Assembly: GCF_019334345.1 (NCBI RefSeq)
Contig: NZ_JAHWQX010000003.1
Span: 682,001-746,000, forward strand
Source of the DNA: Neohoeflea coraliihabitans
GTDB taxonomy: Bacteria; Pseudomonadota; Alphaproteobacteria; Rhizobiales; Rhizobiaceae
Length of the DNA stretch: 64,000 bases
Direction: 5' to 3'
The first letter of the stretch is position 1. Each line of letters begins with the position of its first letter. The notes below the pieces were generated by a model. It ran no database searches, was not told the DNA's origin, and saw only the letters and a program-made list of their open reading frames with translations. Positions 42,066 to 51,616 of the stretch are shown piece by piece. A program made the position numbers and the translations under genes.

Positions 42066-42782
42066 ATGTTGACCCGCAAACAGCAGGAATTGTTGCTCTT
42101 CATCAATGAGCGGATGAAGGAGTCCGGTATTCCCCCCTCCTTCGACGAGATGAAGGATGCGCTGGATCTGGCGTCCAAATCGGGGATTCACCGCTTGATC
42201 ACGGCACTTGAGGAACGCGGTTTCATTCGCCGCCTGCCCAACCGGGCGCGGGCGCTGGAAGTGATCAAGCTGCCCGACAGCTATCAGTCGGCCCTGCAGC
42301 CGAGGCGTGGCTTTTCGCCGAGCGTCATCGAGGGCAGCCGGGGCAAGGCAGTGGAACCGGTGCGCCGCGACCCGCCGGCCGCCGACAATGATCATCAGGC
42401 CGCGCATGTGCCGATGATGGGCCGGATCGCGGCCGGCGTGCCGATTTCGGCGATCCAGAACAACACACACGACATTGCCGTGCCGATGGAAATGCTCGGT
42501 GCGGGCGATCATTACGCGCTCGAGGTCAAGGGCGATTCCATGGTCGATGCCGGGATCTTCGACGGTGACACGGTGATCATCCGCAATGGTTCGACCGCCA
42601 ATCCCGGCGACATCATCGTGGCGCTGGTCGATGACGAGGAAGCGACGCTGAAACGGTTTCGGCGCAAGGGCGCATCGATCGCCCTGGAAGCGGCCAATCC
42701 GGAATATGAAACCCGGATATTCGGCCCGGACCGCGTCAAGGTGCAGGGCAAGCTGGTCGGCCTCATTCGCCGCTACCACTAG
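42066..42782 (+). CDS. lexA: SOS repressor LexA
   Basis: The protein has 238 residues. An N-terminal winged helix ([27 protein letters not shown]) is joined by a long linker to a peptidase S24 domain. The self-cleavage site is Ala123-Gly124 (GRIAAGVP), and the catalytic pair is Ser158 (KGDSMVDAG) and Lys196 (ATLKRF). RecA filaments trigger cleavage and release SOS genes. The linker (about 72-115) is long, as usual in rhizobia. A perfect SOS box in its promoter shows autoregulation. It converges with comEC. Confidence 0.97.
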   Translation: MLTRKQQELLLFINERMKESGIPPSFDEMKDALDLASKSGIHRLITALEERGFIRRLPNRARALEVIKLPDSYQSALQPRRGFSPSVIEGSRGKAVEPVRRDPPAADNDHQAAHVPMMGRIAAGVPISAIQNNTHDIAVPMEMLGAGDHYALEVKGDSMVDAGIFDGDTVIIRNGSTANPGDIIVALVDDEEATLKRFRRKGASIALEAANPEYETRIFGPDRVKVQGKLVGLIRRYH

Positions 42783-42832
42783 GCAGCTGTCCTCCGCGGC
42801 GATCACGACGGTTTGGCGCAGCTTGTGGCGAC

Positions 42833-45412
42833 TCATGGCCGATCAGAGCGGCTTACGATGTCTGACGAGGTATCGGGCCGCAGTTGCCAGGTCCGGCTGC
42901 GGTCGGCCGCGTCGATACGGGCACGCGCGGCGGCAGCGTCCGGAAACAGGAATGCATCGCGCCGCCAGTCGTAATAGCGCTGCACGGTCCAGGGCCGAAT
43001 GATCCCTTTCACCGCGGAACGCACGGTTATCGGCGATGGCGGACCGGTTTGCGGTGCGCCGCTGTCCTTGCTCGACCGCGCCGGCGCTTGGGCCTTCATT
43101 CCGGCGCCGGCAACCGGCTGCGCAGCGGCATCGAGCGGCAAAGAGATGGCCAGTGCCCCGCTGCGCCGCAGCATGCGTCCGGTGATTAGCTCGGCGCCGG
43201 AACGGCAGTGCTGCATCCGGATGGCGGCGGCAAGGATGACGAGATCAGCATGATCGCAGGCGAGGCCGATCGTGTCCGGACGGGCGATAACGACAATCGT
43301 GCGCTCGCGAAACCGCGCCGCGCACATGGCGCGCGTGCTGCACAGGAATTGCGACGGTGCCTTGCGGCTGGCGGCGATCAGATGCAGCAACTGGCTTTCG
43401 GCCAATGCCTGTTGCGCCGCGGCCTGCCTTGCCAGTTCCTGCGCAAACATGGTGCCCGCCCCGAACGCAGTTATCGGCTCGGGCGGGAGCACAGTTGGTG
43501 GCCCTGTCGGCGGCGCTGGCGCGGCTTGCATCTGCGGTGGCACCAATGCGGCATGCGGATAAGCGGCGGTCCATTGCTCGAACAGAAAGCTGTTCGGGCG
43601 ATCGGCGTTGGCGGCGATGCCGTTCTCGCTCAGCATTGCAACGAGGCGCGCGTCTTCGCTGACAAGAAGATCGGGCCGCGGCGGGCGAAAGGGCGGCAAC
43701 ATCAGAATGACGCCAATCAGGATGAGACCCACGCCGCCGGCGCGCAAACGCGTGCGCAGCACGATCAGCGCGATCAGTCCGGCAACGAGCAGCGCCATGG
43801 CGAGCAGCGGCAATCGCCCGGTGGAGCGGTCGCCGCCCCATTCGGCAAGGGTGGCAGCGATGGCGATGACCAGGGAAAGGCCCTGTGCGGTCAGACGCAG
43901 CGGCCAGTGATCAAGTCCGAAAGGCATGGCGAGCAGCGAGAGCAGGCCGGCCGGCATCACCCATAAGGTGACAATCGGCATCGCCGCGACATTGGCCAAA
44001 AGGCCGAATACGGCAATGCGGTGAAAATGCCAGGCCGCGAAAGCGCCGGTGGCCAGGCCGGCAACCAGCGATGTCATGGCGAGGCCGCCGAGGAGCCGCG
44101 CAACAGCGTTCAGGGCGCGGCCAGCGGCAGCCAGCAGGCGGCCGTGCGCAGCCTGGCTGGCCAGCCCGCTTGCCCGCGGGGATGGCGACCGCATGGAGCC
44201 GGGACGGCGGACCCAGATATCATAGGCGGCGATCAGCGCCCCGGTGGCGGCAAAGGACATCTGGAAGCCGGGTGATACCACCGCCGAGGGCGAGATCAGG
44301 AGGATCAGGGCCGCGGCGATGGCGACATTGCGCATGGTCAAAGCGGGCCGGTCGAACAGGATGGCGCCGAACATCACGATCATCATGATCCAGGCGCGCT
44401 GGGTGGCAATGCCGGCGCCGGAGATCAGCAGATAGCCGGTGGCAACCAGCATCGCCGCGGCAGCCGCATATTTCTTGACCGGCCGTGTCTCCACCAGGCG
44501 GGGCCAGAAACTGAACAGCTTGCGGAATGCGGCAAAAACCGTGCCGGCAGCGAGTGCCATATGCAGGCCGGAAATGGCCAGAATATGCGCAAGTCCGGTG
44601 GCGCGGAGCTGATCCACCGTGCGCTCGGAAATCCCGCGCCGGTCCGATACGGACAGGGCAGCGATCAGGGCGCCGCCATCGCCCGGCGCCACCTGGCGGA
44701 CCCGCGCCGAAATCTTGTCGCGGATGCGGTCGAGGCTGAGCTTTGCGCGCAAGATCATCGACAGGCTGGCATTGTCACCGGGCGCGTCCGCGAGGGCACG
44801 CGGCGGCCCAAAAAAGAAGCCATAGGCGGCGATCTGGCGGCTGAAAGCCGCGTGGGCGAAATCATAGCTGCCGGGATAGGCCGGCCCGGAGGGCGGCGAG
44901 AGCATGGCGCGCCCGGCAATGTTTGAGCCGATCGGCAGAGGTGGCGGCCCCTCGCGCGCCAGCACGCGAACCCGGCGCGGCGGCCGCTTCAAGGTCGGCT
45001 CGCGGGTGGTGGCGACGGCGATCAGGTAACGCACCCTGCCCTTTGCATCGATATCGCGCGACAGAATGCGCCCGGTGAGGGTGGTGACGACACGCCCGTC
45101 AAGAAGCGGCGGCAGGCGCTGCGCCTCGAGGCGACCCGCAAGGATCCCGGCCAGCGCCAGTGCCATCAGCATCAATAGGACCGCAGCCGCCTGCCCGCGC
45201 CGGTGCAAGGCTGCGGCGCCCATCCCCGACGCGGCGAAGGCCAGCAGCAGCGGCCAGACAAGCGGCTCACGCGGCAACAGCGCATAGGTTGTTGCGCCAA
45301 GGCCGAGGGCGACGGGCGCCAACAGGAAGGACAGGCCGTGGCGGCGTTCCCGCTCGATCGCCCGATTGCAGCTTTCGCGCAGGGCGGCAAGGCGATCTGT
45401 GCGCATCCCCAC
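42833..45412 (-). CDS. ComEC/Rec2-family membrane protein with degenerate C-terminal domain
   Basis: The protein has 859 residues: an N-terminal DUF4131-like part with membrane helices, then the multi-helix Competence domain (GGALIAALSVSDRRGIS; GLAHILAISGLHMALAAG). In naturally competent bacteria ComEC carries single-stranded DNA across the inner membrane. The C-terminal third should be metallo-beta-lactamase-like, but no HxHxDH motif is visible and an Ala/Pro/Gln-rich insert lies around residues 645-720. Either the nuclease-like activity is lost or the protein does another job. The position next to lexA is typical. Confidence 0.88.
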   Translation of the reverse strand: MGMRTDRLAALRESCNRAIERERRHGLSFLLAPVALGLGATTYALLPREPLVWPLLLAFAASGMGAAALHRRGQAAAVLLMLMALALAGILAGRLEAQRLPPLLDGRVVTTLTGRILSRDIDAKGRVRYLIAVATTREPTLKRPPRRVRVLAREGPPPLPIGSNIAGRAMLSPPSGPAYPGSYDFAHAAFSRQIAAYGFFFGPPRALADAPGDNASLSMILRAKLSLDRIRDKISARVRQVAPGDGGALIAALSVSDRRGISERTVDQLRATGLAHILAISGLHMALAAGTVFAAFRKLFSFWPRLVETRPVKKYAAAAAMLVATGYLLISGAGIATQRAWIMMIVMFGAILFDRPALTMRNVAIAAALILLISPSAVVSPGFQMSFAATGALIAAYDIWVRRPGSMRSPSPRASGLASQAAHGRLLAAAGRALNAVARLLGGLAMTSLVAGLATGAFAAWHFHRIAVFGLLANVAAMPIVTLWVMPAGLLSLLAMPFGLDHWPLRLTAQGLSLVIAIAATLAEWGGDRSTGRLPLLAMALLVAGLIALIVLRTRLRAGGVGLILIGVILMLPPFRPPRPDLLVSEDARLVAMLSENGIAANADRPNSFLFEQWTAAYPHAALVPPQMQAAPAPPTGPPTVLPPEPITAFGAGTMFAQELARQAAAQQALAESQLLHLIAASRKAPSQFLCSTRAMCAARFRERTIVVIARPDTIGLACDHADLVILAAAIRMQHCRSGAELITGRMLRRSGALAISLPLDAAAQPVAGAGMKAQAPARSSKDSGAPQTGPPSPITVRSAVKGIIRPWTVQRYYDWRRDAFLFPDAAAARARIDAADRSRTWQLRPDTSSDIVSRSDRP

Positions 45413-45784
45413 CCTCCCCGTTCACCCGCAGCCCTGCCGCGATACGCAAGGCGCATCGCTGACTGTCGTCAGCCGTCATTGCTACCGCAAATGGAGCATA
45501 GCGCAGCATTTCAACCGAGTACAATCCGCCCTGGCGCGGTCGCGCCGGAATGAATGCCGGATGCCGGTTCCCTGAAAGCCCGGTGCGGCCGAGCCGGATA
45601 TGCGTCCGCGGGACGGTGCGCATGCCGCGTGCGGTGCCTTGCTCTGCGCTGAGAATGACGCATTGCACAATTTGCCCGTGGCGTAACTTGGCACAGGCAA
45701 GGAAATCATATAGCTAACCGGTACGAAATTGACCCGACGCGCCGCGCAGTTCCTGCCGGTGCGGACAAGCCGGAGGGAGAAGCC
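45413..45784. other. Non-coding divergent region between comEC and gltA
   Basis: About 370 bases with no supported gene. It contains the predicted gltA promoter near its right end. Nothing else stands out. In several rhizobia gltX lies here; no trace of it is visible. Confidence 0.6.
45688..45716 (+). promoter_or_regulatory. Predicted promoter of gltA
   Basis: TTGGCA (45688-45693), 17-base spacer, TAGCTA (45711-45716), about 70 bases before the ATG, which has GGAGGGAG upstream. Confidence 0.45.
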
Positions 45785-47074
45785 ATGGCCGATAGTACCG
45801 CGAAACTCACAATGGGGGCGCAGGACGTCGATCTTTCAGTCCGCAGCGGCACGCTCGGCCCGGATGTTGTCGATATCGGCGCTTTGTACAAGAAGACCGG
45901 CACGTTCACCTATGATCCGGGCTTTACCTCGACAGCGTCATGCGAATCGAAGATCACCTTCATCGATGGCGACGAAGGCGTCCTGTTGCATCGCGGCTAT
46001 CCCATCGATCAACTGGCCGAACAGGGCGATTTTCTCGAGGTTTGCTACCTGTTGCTTTACGGCGAACTGCCGACGGCGACGCAGAAGCAGGATTTCGATT
46101 ACCGTGTGACCCGCCACACGATGGTGCACGAGCAGATGTCGCGGTTCTTCACCGGCTTCCGCCGCGACGCGCATCCGATGGCCGTGATGTGCGGCTGCGT
46201 TGGCGCCCTGTCGGCCTTTTACCACGATTCAACCGACATCACCGATCCGCATCAGCGGATGGTGGCGTCGATGCGCATGGTGGCGAAGATGCCGACCCTG
46301 GCGGCGATGGCCTACAAGTACCATATCGGCCAGCCCTTCGTGTATCCGAAGAACGATCTCGATTACGCTTCGAACTTCCTGCATATGTGCTTTGCCGTGC
46401 CGTGCGAGGAGTATGAGCCCAACCCGGTGCTGTCGCGTGCCATGGATCGGATCTTCATCCTGCATGCCGACCACGAGCAGAATGCATCGACGTCGACGGT
46501 GCGTCTCGCCGGCTCGTCGGGGGCCAATCCGTTTGCCTGCATTGCCGCCGGTATCGCCTGCCTCTGGGGGCCGGCGCATGGCGGCGCCAACGAAGCGGCG
46601 CTGAACATGCTGTCGGAAATCGGCTCGGTCGAGCGCATTCCGGAATTCGTCGCCCGTGCCAAGGACAAGGATGATCCGTTCCGCCTGATGGGCTTCGGGC
46701 ATCGCGTCTACAAGAACTACGATCCGCGCGCCAAGATCATGCAGAAGACCACGCATGAGGTGCTCGGCGAACTGGGGATCAAGGATGATCCGCTGCTCGA
46801 CGTGGCGATGGAGCTTGAGCGTATCGCGCTGACCGACGACTATTTCATCGAGAAGAAGCTGTATCCGAACATCGATTTCTACTCGGGGATCACGCTGAAG
46901 GCGCTTGGGTTCCCGACGACAATGTTCACGGTGCTGTTCGCGCTGGCTCGGACTGTCGGCTGGATCGCCCAGTGGAGCGAGATGATCGAGGACCCGAACC
47001 AGAAGATCGGCCGGCCGCGGCAGCTTTATACCGGCTCGCCGCAGCGCGACTATGTGCCGATGGACAAGCGCTGA
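45785..47074 (+). CDS. gltA: Citrate synthase (type II)
   Basis: The protein has 429 residues, the large Gram-negative hexameric type. Conserved: [33 protein letters not shown] and [15 protein letters not shown], which carry the catalytic histidines, then NIDFYSG with the catalytic Asp. It condenses acetyl-CoA from PDH with oxaloacetate to begin the TCA cycle. The stop codon lies in a 10-base tandem repeat, followed by a good terminator, so it is a single-gene unit. Confidence 0.98.
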   Translation: MADSTAKLTMGAQDVDLSVRSGTLGPDVVDIGALYKKTGTFTYDPGFTSTASCESKITFIDGDEGVLLHRGYPIDQLAEQGDFLEVCYLLLYGELPTATQKQDFDYRVTRHTMVHEQMSRFFTGFRRDAHPMAVMCGCVGALSAFYHDSTDITDPHQRMVASMRMVAKMPTLAAMAYKYHIGQPFVYPKNDLDYASNFLHMCFAVPCEEYEPNPVLSRAMDRIFILHADHEQNASTSTVRLAGSSGANPFACIAAGIACLWGPAHGGANEAALNMLSEIGSVERIPEFVARAKDKDDPFRLMGFGHRVYKNYDPRAKIMQKTTHEVLGELGIKDDPLLDVAMELERIALTDDYFIEKKLYPNIDFYSGITLKALGFPTTMFTVLFALARTVGWIAQWSEMIEDPNQKIGRPRQLYTGSPQRDYVPMDKR

Positions 47075-47110
47075 CCGGCGCTGACCGGCGCTGATTGGCG
47101 CTGACCGGCG
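47071..47110 (+). repeat. 10-base tandem repeat across the gltA stop
   Basis: Four units of CTGACCGGCG, the third reading CTGATTGGCG, begin one base before the gltA stop codon. A fifth degenerate unit follows. Each unit carries TGA, and the 10-base period places successive TGAs in different frames. Confidence 0.9.
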
Positions 47111-47151
47111 ATGATCGCCGCTCTCTGGCGCGATGACTGACATGAGCAATC

Positions 47152-47174
47152 AAGGCGCCTTCGGGCGCCTTTTT
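47152..47174 (+). terminator. Rho-independent terminator after gltA
   Basis: AAGGCGCC-TTCG-GGCGCCTT followed by TTT. The stem is perfect with a stable UUCG loop, about 78 bases past the stop. Confidence 0.9.
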
Positions 47175-47277
47175 CGTTGGGTCTCCGCAAGTTGTGGTGG
47201 TCAGCTATGCGGGGTTTCGGCCTTTTGCGTCGGAAGGTTGGCCCCCTGTGCCCCGGCAGCGGATCGTCTCGCTCGGT

Positions 47278-47306
47278 TTGCAATGACAATGCAGATGCAT
47301 TACCTT
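47278..47306 (+). promoter_or_regulatory. Possible promoter and operator of the toxin-antitoxin pair
   Basis: TTGCAA (47278-47283), 17-base spacer, TACCTT (47301-47306). The spacer contains the inverted repeat AATGCA-GA-TGCATT (47288-47301). Such placing suits repression by the antitoxin or the complex. The -10 is weak. Confidence 0.4.
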
Positions 47307-47345
47307 TGCCGGTGTTGCATACGCCCAATCTTTTCGGGACTCGCC

Positions 47346-47672
47346 ATGGCTCCGCTCGCTGATAATGTCTCAAAACTCACCGATCGCTATCAGACGACCG
47401 TGCCGAGCGGCGTGCGCAAGCAGCTGCAACTGGGCAAGGGCGATAAGATTCGCTACTGCACAGAGGCGAGCGGCCGGGTCTATATCGAGGCCGTTCGAGC
47501 CGAAGAGGAAGATCCCGCGCTCGGCGCATTCCTCGATTTCGTCGAAGCGGATATAATGGCGCATCCGGAACGCCTCCGGGCGTTTGACGGCGCCCTGCAT
47601 GACCGACTTGAGGCAATGGTCTCAGATGTTGACGTCAATCTCGATGAGCCGCTGTCGCCCGAGAACGAATGA
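47346..47672 (+). CDS. prlF: PrlF-like antitoxin with SpoVT-AbrB DNA-binding domain
   Basis: The protein has 108 residues from ATG 47346. The N-terminal half is a swapped-hairpin AbrB domain (LTDRYQTTVPSGVRKQLQLG; KGDKIRY), as in PrlF (SohA). The C-terminal half is acidic and probably wraps the toxin. Its last codon and stop overlap the toxin ATG as ATGA, so the two are made together. PrlF neutralises YhaV and represses its own operon. The upstream in-frame extension passes through the gltA terminator and is rejected. Confidence 0.87.
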   Translation: MAPLADNVSKLTDRYQTTVPSGVRKQLQLGKGDKIRYCTEASGRVYIEAVRAEEEDPALGAFLDFVEADIMAHPERLRAFDGALHDRLEAMVSDVDVNLDEPLSPENE

Positions 47673-48181
47673 CTGGCGGGGCCGCGGAAGCGCCGCTCGT
47701 CGTCAATGGATGGTCGATCTATGCGCACCCGATTATTCTCGAGCAGCTCGAAGCGCTGATCAAGGAGGTCGAAGAGCGCAAGCTGCGCGCCCCCCGAGAC
47801 TGGCACAGGAAAAACTGCACGAAACGGCTGGCGGCAATCTACAAGCTGCTAACCGGGACGATACCGGCTGATCCGGGCGCCGCAGCATTCCGGCAGGGCG
47901 CGTCCCTCGGCGATCACCGGAAGCACTGGTTCCGGGCAAAATTCTTCGAACAGTATCGGCTGTTCTACAGGTTCAACAGCGACGCAAAGGTCATTGTGCT
48001 TGCATGGGTGAACGACGAGAAGACCTTGCGGGCCTATGACAGCAGGACTGATGCCTATGCGACTTTCAAGGGGATGCTGGAGAGCGGCGACCCGCCAGAT
48101 GATTTCGACACGCTCATGAAAGAGGCCATGCGGGCGGCGGAGCGGTTCAAGAAAGGCCTCAAGGATACGCCTGGCCGCTAA
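47669..48181 (+). CDS. yhaV: YhaV-like toxin, probable ribonuclease
   Basis: The protein has 170 residues and matches YhaV, a RelE-superfamily RNase. Features: an N-terminal NGWSIYAHPIILEQLEALI, then KRLAAIYKLLTGTIPADPG, HRKHWFRAKFFEQYRLFYRF and VIVLAWVNDEKTLRAYDSRT. These look complete, with no frameshift. YhaV cleaves mRNA at the ribosome when freed from PrlF. The pair lies between gltA and lpxB, which are neighbours in many relatives, so it looks like an insertion. It converges with lpxB. Confidence 0.87.
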   Translation: MTGGAAEAPLVVNGWSIYAHPIILEQLEALIKEVEERKLRAPRDWHRKNCTKRLAAIYKLLTGTIPADPGAAAFRQGASLGDHRKHWFRAKFFEQYRLFYRFNSDAKVIVLAWVNDEKTLRAYDSRTDAYATFKGMLESGDPPDDFDTLMKEAMRAAERFKKGLKDTPGR

Positions 48182-48233
48182 GCTCGGGAAGACAGCCGGC
48201 AGGCGCCAATGCCACCCTTCAAGGGGACCCTCG

Positions 48234-49448
48234 CTATGCGGCGCTACCGCGGCGCAGCAGCTCCAGAACGATGTCGGCGGCCCTGTCCTCTGGCTGTCGT
48301 GGCACCTGCATGCGCCGGTGAACCAGATCGAGATCTGCGAGCGCGGCGCGGCGTGTCAGGCCGTCGCGGGCGAGCTGTTCCGCCATGCGGGCAATGCGTT
48401 CGGGCCGGATCATCTGCTGGAAAAATTCATGGATGACGACCCGGTCGGCAATCAGGTTGGGCAAGGCGGCCGACCAGGTCTTGATGAGATGCGTGAAATG
48501 CTGCGACAGGGAATCGACCCGGTACAGCGAGACCGCCGGCACGCCGGCCAGAGCAAGTTCCAGAAGCACGGTGCCGGAAGCCGCGATTGCGACATCAGCC
48601 TCGCCGAAGGCCTGCCATTTCGCCGCCTCTCCCTCGACCAGTTCGACCGGGACCGTCCAGCCGGCCATGGCCGTGCGCAACAGTTCCTCGCGGCCGGTCG
48701 CCACGGGAAGAAGAAAGCGCACCGATGACTGGCGCTCGGCAAGAATGGCGGCGGACTGCCCGATGTCGGCGGCAAGCCGGGTGATTTCGCCGCGGCGCGA
48801 GCCCGGCAGCAAAAGGCAGGTCAGGGGCGCGGCCTCCTTGTCGCCGGAGGCCGGCATGCCGCGGGGGCCGGTCCCCTCCTGCAAGGCTGCGCGGCGCTTC
48901 TGTTGCGCTTCGTGCGCCGCGGTCAATCCGGGCACGCTGGTCAGGCGATGGCCGACATAGGTCAGCGGCGGGCCGCCAAGGCGTGCAACGACCTCCGGCT
49001 CGAAGGGCAACACCGACAGGACGTGGTCGATATAGGAGCGCATCCTGGCGGCACGCTCGGGCTTCCACGCCCAGACAGTCGGACAGACATAGTTGATGAC
49101 CGGCAGATCGGGGCATTGCGCCTTGACGCGGCGGGCGACGCGATGGGTGAAGTCCGGACTGTCGACAATGATCAGGCAGTCGGGCCGCGCGGCAATGATG
49201 GCCTGCGCCGTCTGGCGGATGCGGGCCAGAAGACGCGGCAATTTGGCAATCACCTCGGAAAAGCCCATCAGCGACAATTCGGTGTAGTCGAACAGGGAAC
49301 TCAGCCCGGCATCGACCAGTTGCGGTCCTCCGACGCCAACCAGTTCAGCCGGGGTGTCGAGCCGCGCGTTCAGGGCGTTGACCAGCCCGGCGGCGAGCGT
49401 ATCACCGGATGCTTCTCCGGCGATGATCGCAATGCGCGGCGCCGTCAT
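48234..49448 (-). CDS. lpxB: Lipid-A-disaccharide synthase
   Basis: The start at 49448 gives 404 residues. It opens with IAIIAGEASGDTLAAGL and has VDSPDFTHRVARRVK and VCPTVWAWKPERA, all LpxB signatures. It couples 2,3-diacylglucosamine-1-phosphate with its UDP form to make the lipid A disaccharide. The ATG overlaps the lpxI stop as ATGA. It is the last gene of the lpxD-fabZ-lpxA-lpxI-lpxB run. Confidence 0.97.
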   Translation of the reverse strand: MTAPRIAIIAGEASGDTLAAGLVNALNARLDTPAELVGVGGPQLVDAGLSSLFDYTELSLMGFSEVIAKLPRLLARIRQTAQAIIAARPDCLIIVDSPDFTHRVARRVKAQCPDLPVINYVCPTVWAWKPERAARMRSYIDHVLSVLPFEPEVVARLGGPPLTYVGHRLTSVPGLTAAHEAQQKRRAALQEGTGPRGMPASGDKEAAPLTCLLLPGSRRGEITRLAADIGQSAAILAERQSSVRFLLPVATGREELLRTAMAGWTVPVELVEGEAAKWQAFGEADVAIAASGTVLLELALAGVPAVSLYRVDSLSQHFTHLIKTWSAALPNLIADRVVIHEFFQQMIRPERIARMAEQLARDGLTRRAALADLDLVHRRMQVPRQPEDRAADIVLELLRRGSAA

Positions 49449-50326
49449 TCTGACACCTCCGTCGGCGCATCTTCCGCCGGTGCGCCGGGGGCAAGGCCGA
49501 AGACGAAGAGGCCGGCGGCATCGGCCGCTTCGATGAGCTGATCGCGATCGAGCACCAGCGAGCAGCCGGCTTCCACGGCAATGCCCGAGAGCCCGGCCCG
49601 CTCGGCCCTCTCCACCGTGCGCGGACCGATCGATGGCAGATCGGCGCGGCGCTCCTGGGCCGGTTTGCACGTCTTGACAAGGACACCGCCGGCGCGGCGC
49701 GGCAATCGGCCCTTGGCGCGCAGCCCGGCGACGCGATCAAGCATTTCATCCGTGCCTTCCAGCCCTTCAAGCGCGATGACCCGGCCGGAGACCGCCACCG
49801 CCCCCTGCCCGACGTCGAGCGCGCCGAGATGCAGCGCGGCGCGGCGCCCCTGTTCGATGTCCCGCCAATCGGCGGCGGCGGGCTTGCACGTGCCGAGCGG
49901 ACCGAGATCGGCGAGCAGATCCGGCGCGATATCATGCGCGCCGACGACCGAAAATCCCTCATTCTCGAGGAGGCTAATCGCCATGCGCAGGGCCATGTCG
50001 TCGCCCCCCCGGATGATGGAGCGGAAGGCGACGGGCAGCCATTTCAGCGAGCGCAGAGTCGGACGCGCCTGGTACCATTCAGGCCGCCGCTGAATGCTGC
50101 CGGACAGCACCACACGGGCCACGTTGTTGGCGCGCAACAGGCGGGCGATGCGGCGAAAATCGGCGAGCGGCGCATAGTGATGCGCAAAGCCGGTCCAGTC
50201 CTGGTCGGCTTCATCCTGCAAGGCGAGGATGAACGGTTCTTCGCCGGCCTGCCGAACCGACTGGGCGACATGTTCGGGCAGGCGACCGCCGCCGGCGATG
50301 ATGGCGAAACGTGTCTTCGCCGCCAT
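49445..50326 (-). CDS. lpxI: UDP-2,3-diacylglucosamine pyrophosphatase LpxI
   Basis: The protein has 293 residues. LpxI replaces the unrelated LpxH in alphaproteobacteria. The N-terminal part has FAIIAGGGRLPEHVAQ; the C-terminal DUF1009 core has IRGGDDMALR, EGTDEMLDRV, VLVKTCKPAQERRADLPSIG and GIAVEAG. It removes UMP from UDP-diacylglucosamine to give lipid X for LpxB. It starts four bases after lpxA and overlaps lpxB. Confidence 0.96.
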   Translation of the reverse strand: MAAKTRFAIIAGGGRLPEHVAQSVRQAGEEPFILALQDEADQDWTGFAHHYAPLADFRRIARLLRANNVARVVLSGSIQRRPEWYQARPTLRSLKWLPVAFRSIIRGGDDMALRMAISLLENEGFSVVGAHDIAPDLLADLGPLGTCKPAAADWRDIEQGRRAALHLGALDVGQGAVAVSGRVIALEGLEGTDEMLDRVAGLRAKGRLPRRAGGVLVKTCKPAQERRADLPSIGPRTVERAERAGLSGIAVEAGCSLVLDRDQLIEAADAAGLFVFGLAPGAPAEDAPTEVSE

Positions 50327-50330
50327 CTGC

Positions 50331-51146
50331 TCAGGTCCGCTGGTGACGCTGGGGCGAGGTCAGAGCGCGTTCCCGATCGGCATCGATGAAGTCGACAATG
50401 TGACGAACGATCGTATTGTTGATGCCGGCGGCTTTCAATTTCTCGACGTTTTCGCGGATCGGCGCACCGGCCTCGAAGATCGCCTTGTAGGCGGCCCGCA
50501 CCTCGTGCAACTGCGCCTTGCTCAAGCCGGCGCGTTTCATGCCGACAATGTTCATTCCGCTCAGCGCCGCCGGCCAGCCGGTGCACATGCCGAACGGAAT
50601 GACGTCATTGGTGACGCCGACCACCCCGCCGATGAAGGCATGATGCCCGACGCGGACGAACTGATGGATACCGGCGCCGCCGCCGATGATGACGTGATCG
50701 CCGACAACGACATGGCCGCCCAACATGACATTGTTCGACATGATGACATTGTCGCCGACGCGGCAGTCATGCGCGACATGGCTGTAGGCGAGAAAGAGCC
50801 CGTTGCTGCCGACGCTGGTCAGGCCGCCATGATCAGGCATGCCGCGGTGCATCGTGACGCCCTCGCGGATGACGCAGTCATCGCCGATCACCAGTTGCGT
50901 GTCTTCGCCGGCGTAGCGCACATTCTGCGGCTCGCCGCCAAGGACGGCCTGCGGGAAGACGCGGGTGCGCGCACCGAGGGTCGTCCGGCCGGAAACGACG
51001 ACGTGGCTCATCAATTCACTGCCGGCGCCGATCGTTGCCTGCGCGCCGATCAGGCAGAAGGGGCCGATGCGGACCTCATCGCCAATGGTGGCGCCGTCCT
51101 CAACAACCGCTGTCGAATGGATCTGCGCGCTCGTCGATATGCTCAT
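50331..51146 (-). CDS. lpxA: UDP-N-acetylglucosamine acyltransferase
   Basis: The protein has 271 residues, a left-handed beta helix of hexapeptide repeats followed by a helical C-terminus. It has [27 protein letters not shown] and the catalytic-His segment near [13 protein letters not shown]. It adds the first 3-hydroxyacyl chain to UDP-GlcNAc, the first lipid A step. Its ATG overlaps the fabZ stop as ATGA. Confidence 0.97.
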   Translation of the reverse strand: MSISTSAQIHSTAVVEDGATIGDEVRIGPFCLIGAQATIGAGSELMSHVVVSGRTTLGARTRVFPQAVLGGEPQNVRYAGEDTQLVIGDDCVIREGVTMHRGMPDHGGLTSVGSNGLFLAYSHVAHDCRVGDNVIMSNNVMLGGHVVVGDHVIIGGGAGIHQFVRVGHHAFIGGVVGVTNDVIPFGMCTGWPAALSGMNIVGMKRAGLSKAQLHEVRAAYKAIFEAGAPIRENVEKLKAAGINNTIVRHIVDFIDADRERALTSPQRHQRT

Positions 51147-51616
51147 TGCTCGTTTGTCTCCGGCTCGGCGATCATGGCGCCGATGTCCGCCTCGGCAACC
51201 TTGTTGCCGTCGACGATCGCATCGCAGTGGAATTTCCAGATGGCACCGCGCCGCTTGGTTTTCTGGACGTGATATTCAAGCCGGTTGCCGGGAACCACGG
51301 GTTTGCGGAAGCGTGCATTGTCGATCGTCATGAAGAACACGCTGGCGGAGCCCTCGCCCAGTTGCCGGGCGCAGATGGCGCCGGCGGTCTGCGCCATTCC
51401 CTCAATGATCAGCACACCCGGCATGATCGGCCGATTGGGGAAATGGCCAGGAAAATGCGGCTCGTTGATGGTCACATTCTTGATGCCGACGGCGCTGTCA
51501 TCGCCATTGATGTCGGTAATTCGATCGACCAGCAGGAAGGGATAGCGATGCGGCAAATGCTGCATGATCGCCATGATTTCCATGGTCTCGAGTGTGGTCT
51601 GCGTCGATTCGCTCAT
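51143..51616 (-). CDS. fabZ: 3-hydroxyacyl-ACP dehydratase FabZ
   Basis: The protein has 157 residues and the hot-dog fold. Motifs: [11 protein letters not shown], then [20 protein letters not shown] with the catalytic His and, further on, Glu. It dehydrates 3-hydroxyacyl-ACP in fatty acid elongation and competes with LpxA and LpxD for that substrate, which explains the linkage. It is overlapped by four bases on both sides (lpxD and lpxA). Confidence 0.97.
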   Translation of the reverse strand: MSESTQTTLETMEIMAIMQHLPHRYPFLLVDRITDINGDDSAVGIKNVTINEPHFPGHFPNRPIMPGVLIIEGMAQTAGAICARQLGEGSASVFFMTIDNARFRKPVVPGNRLEYHVQKTKRRGAIWKFHCDAIVDGNKVAEADIGAMIAEPETNEQ

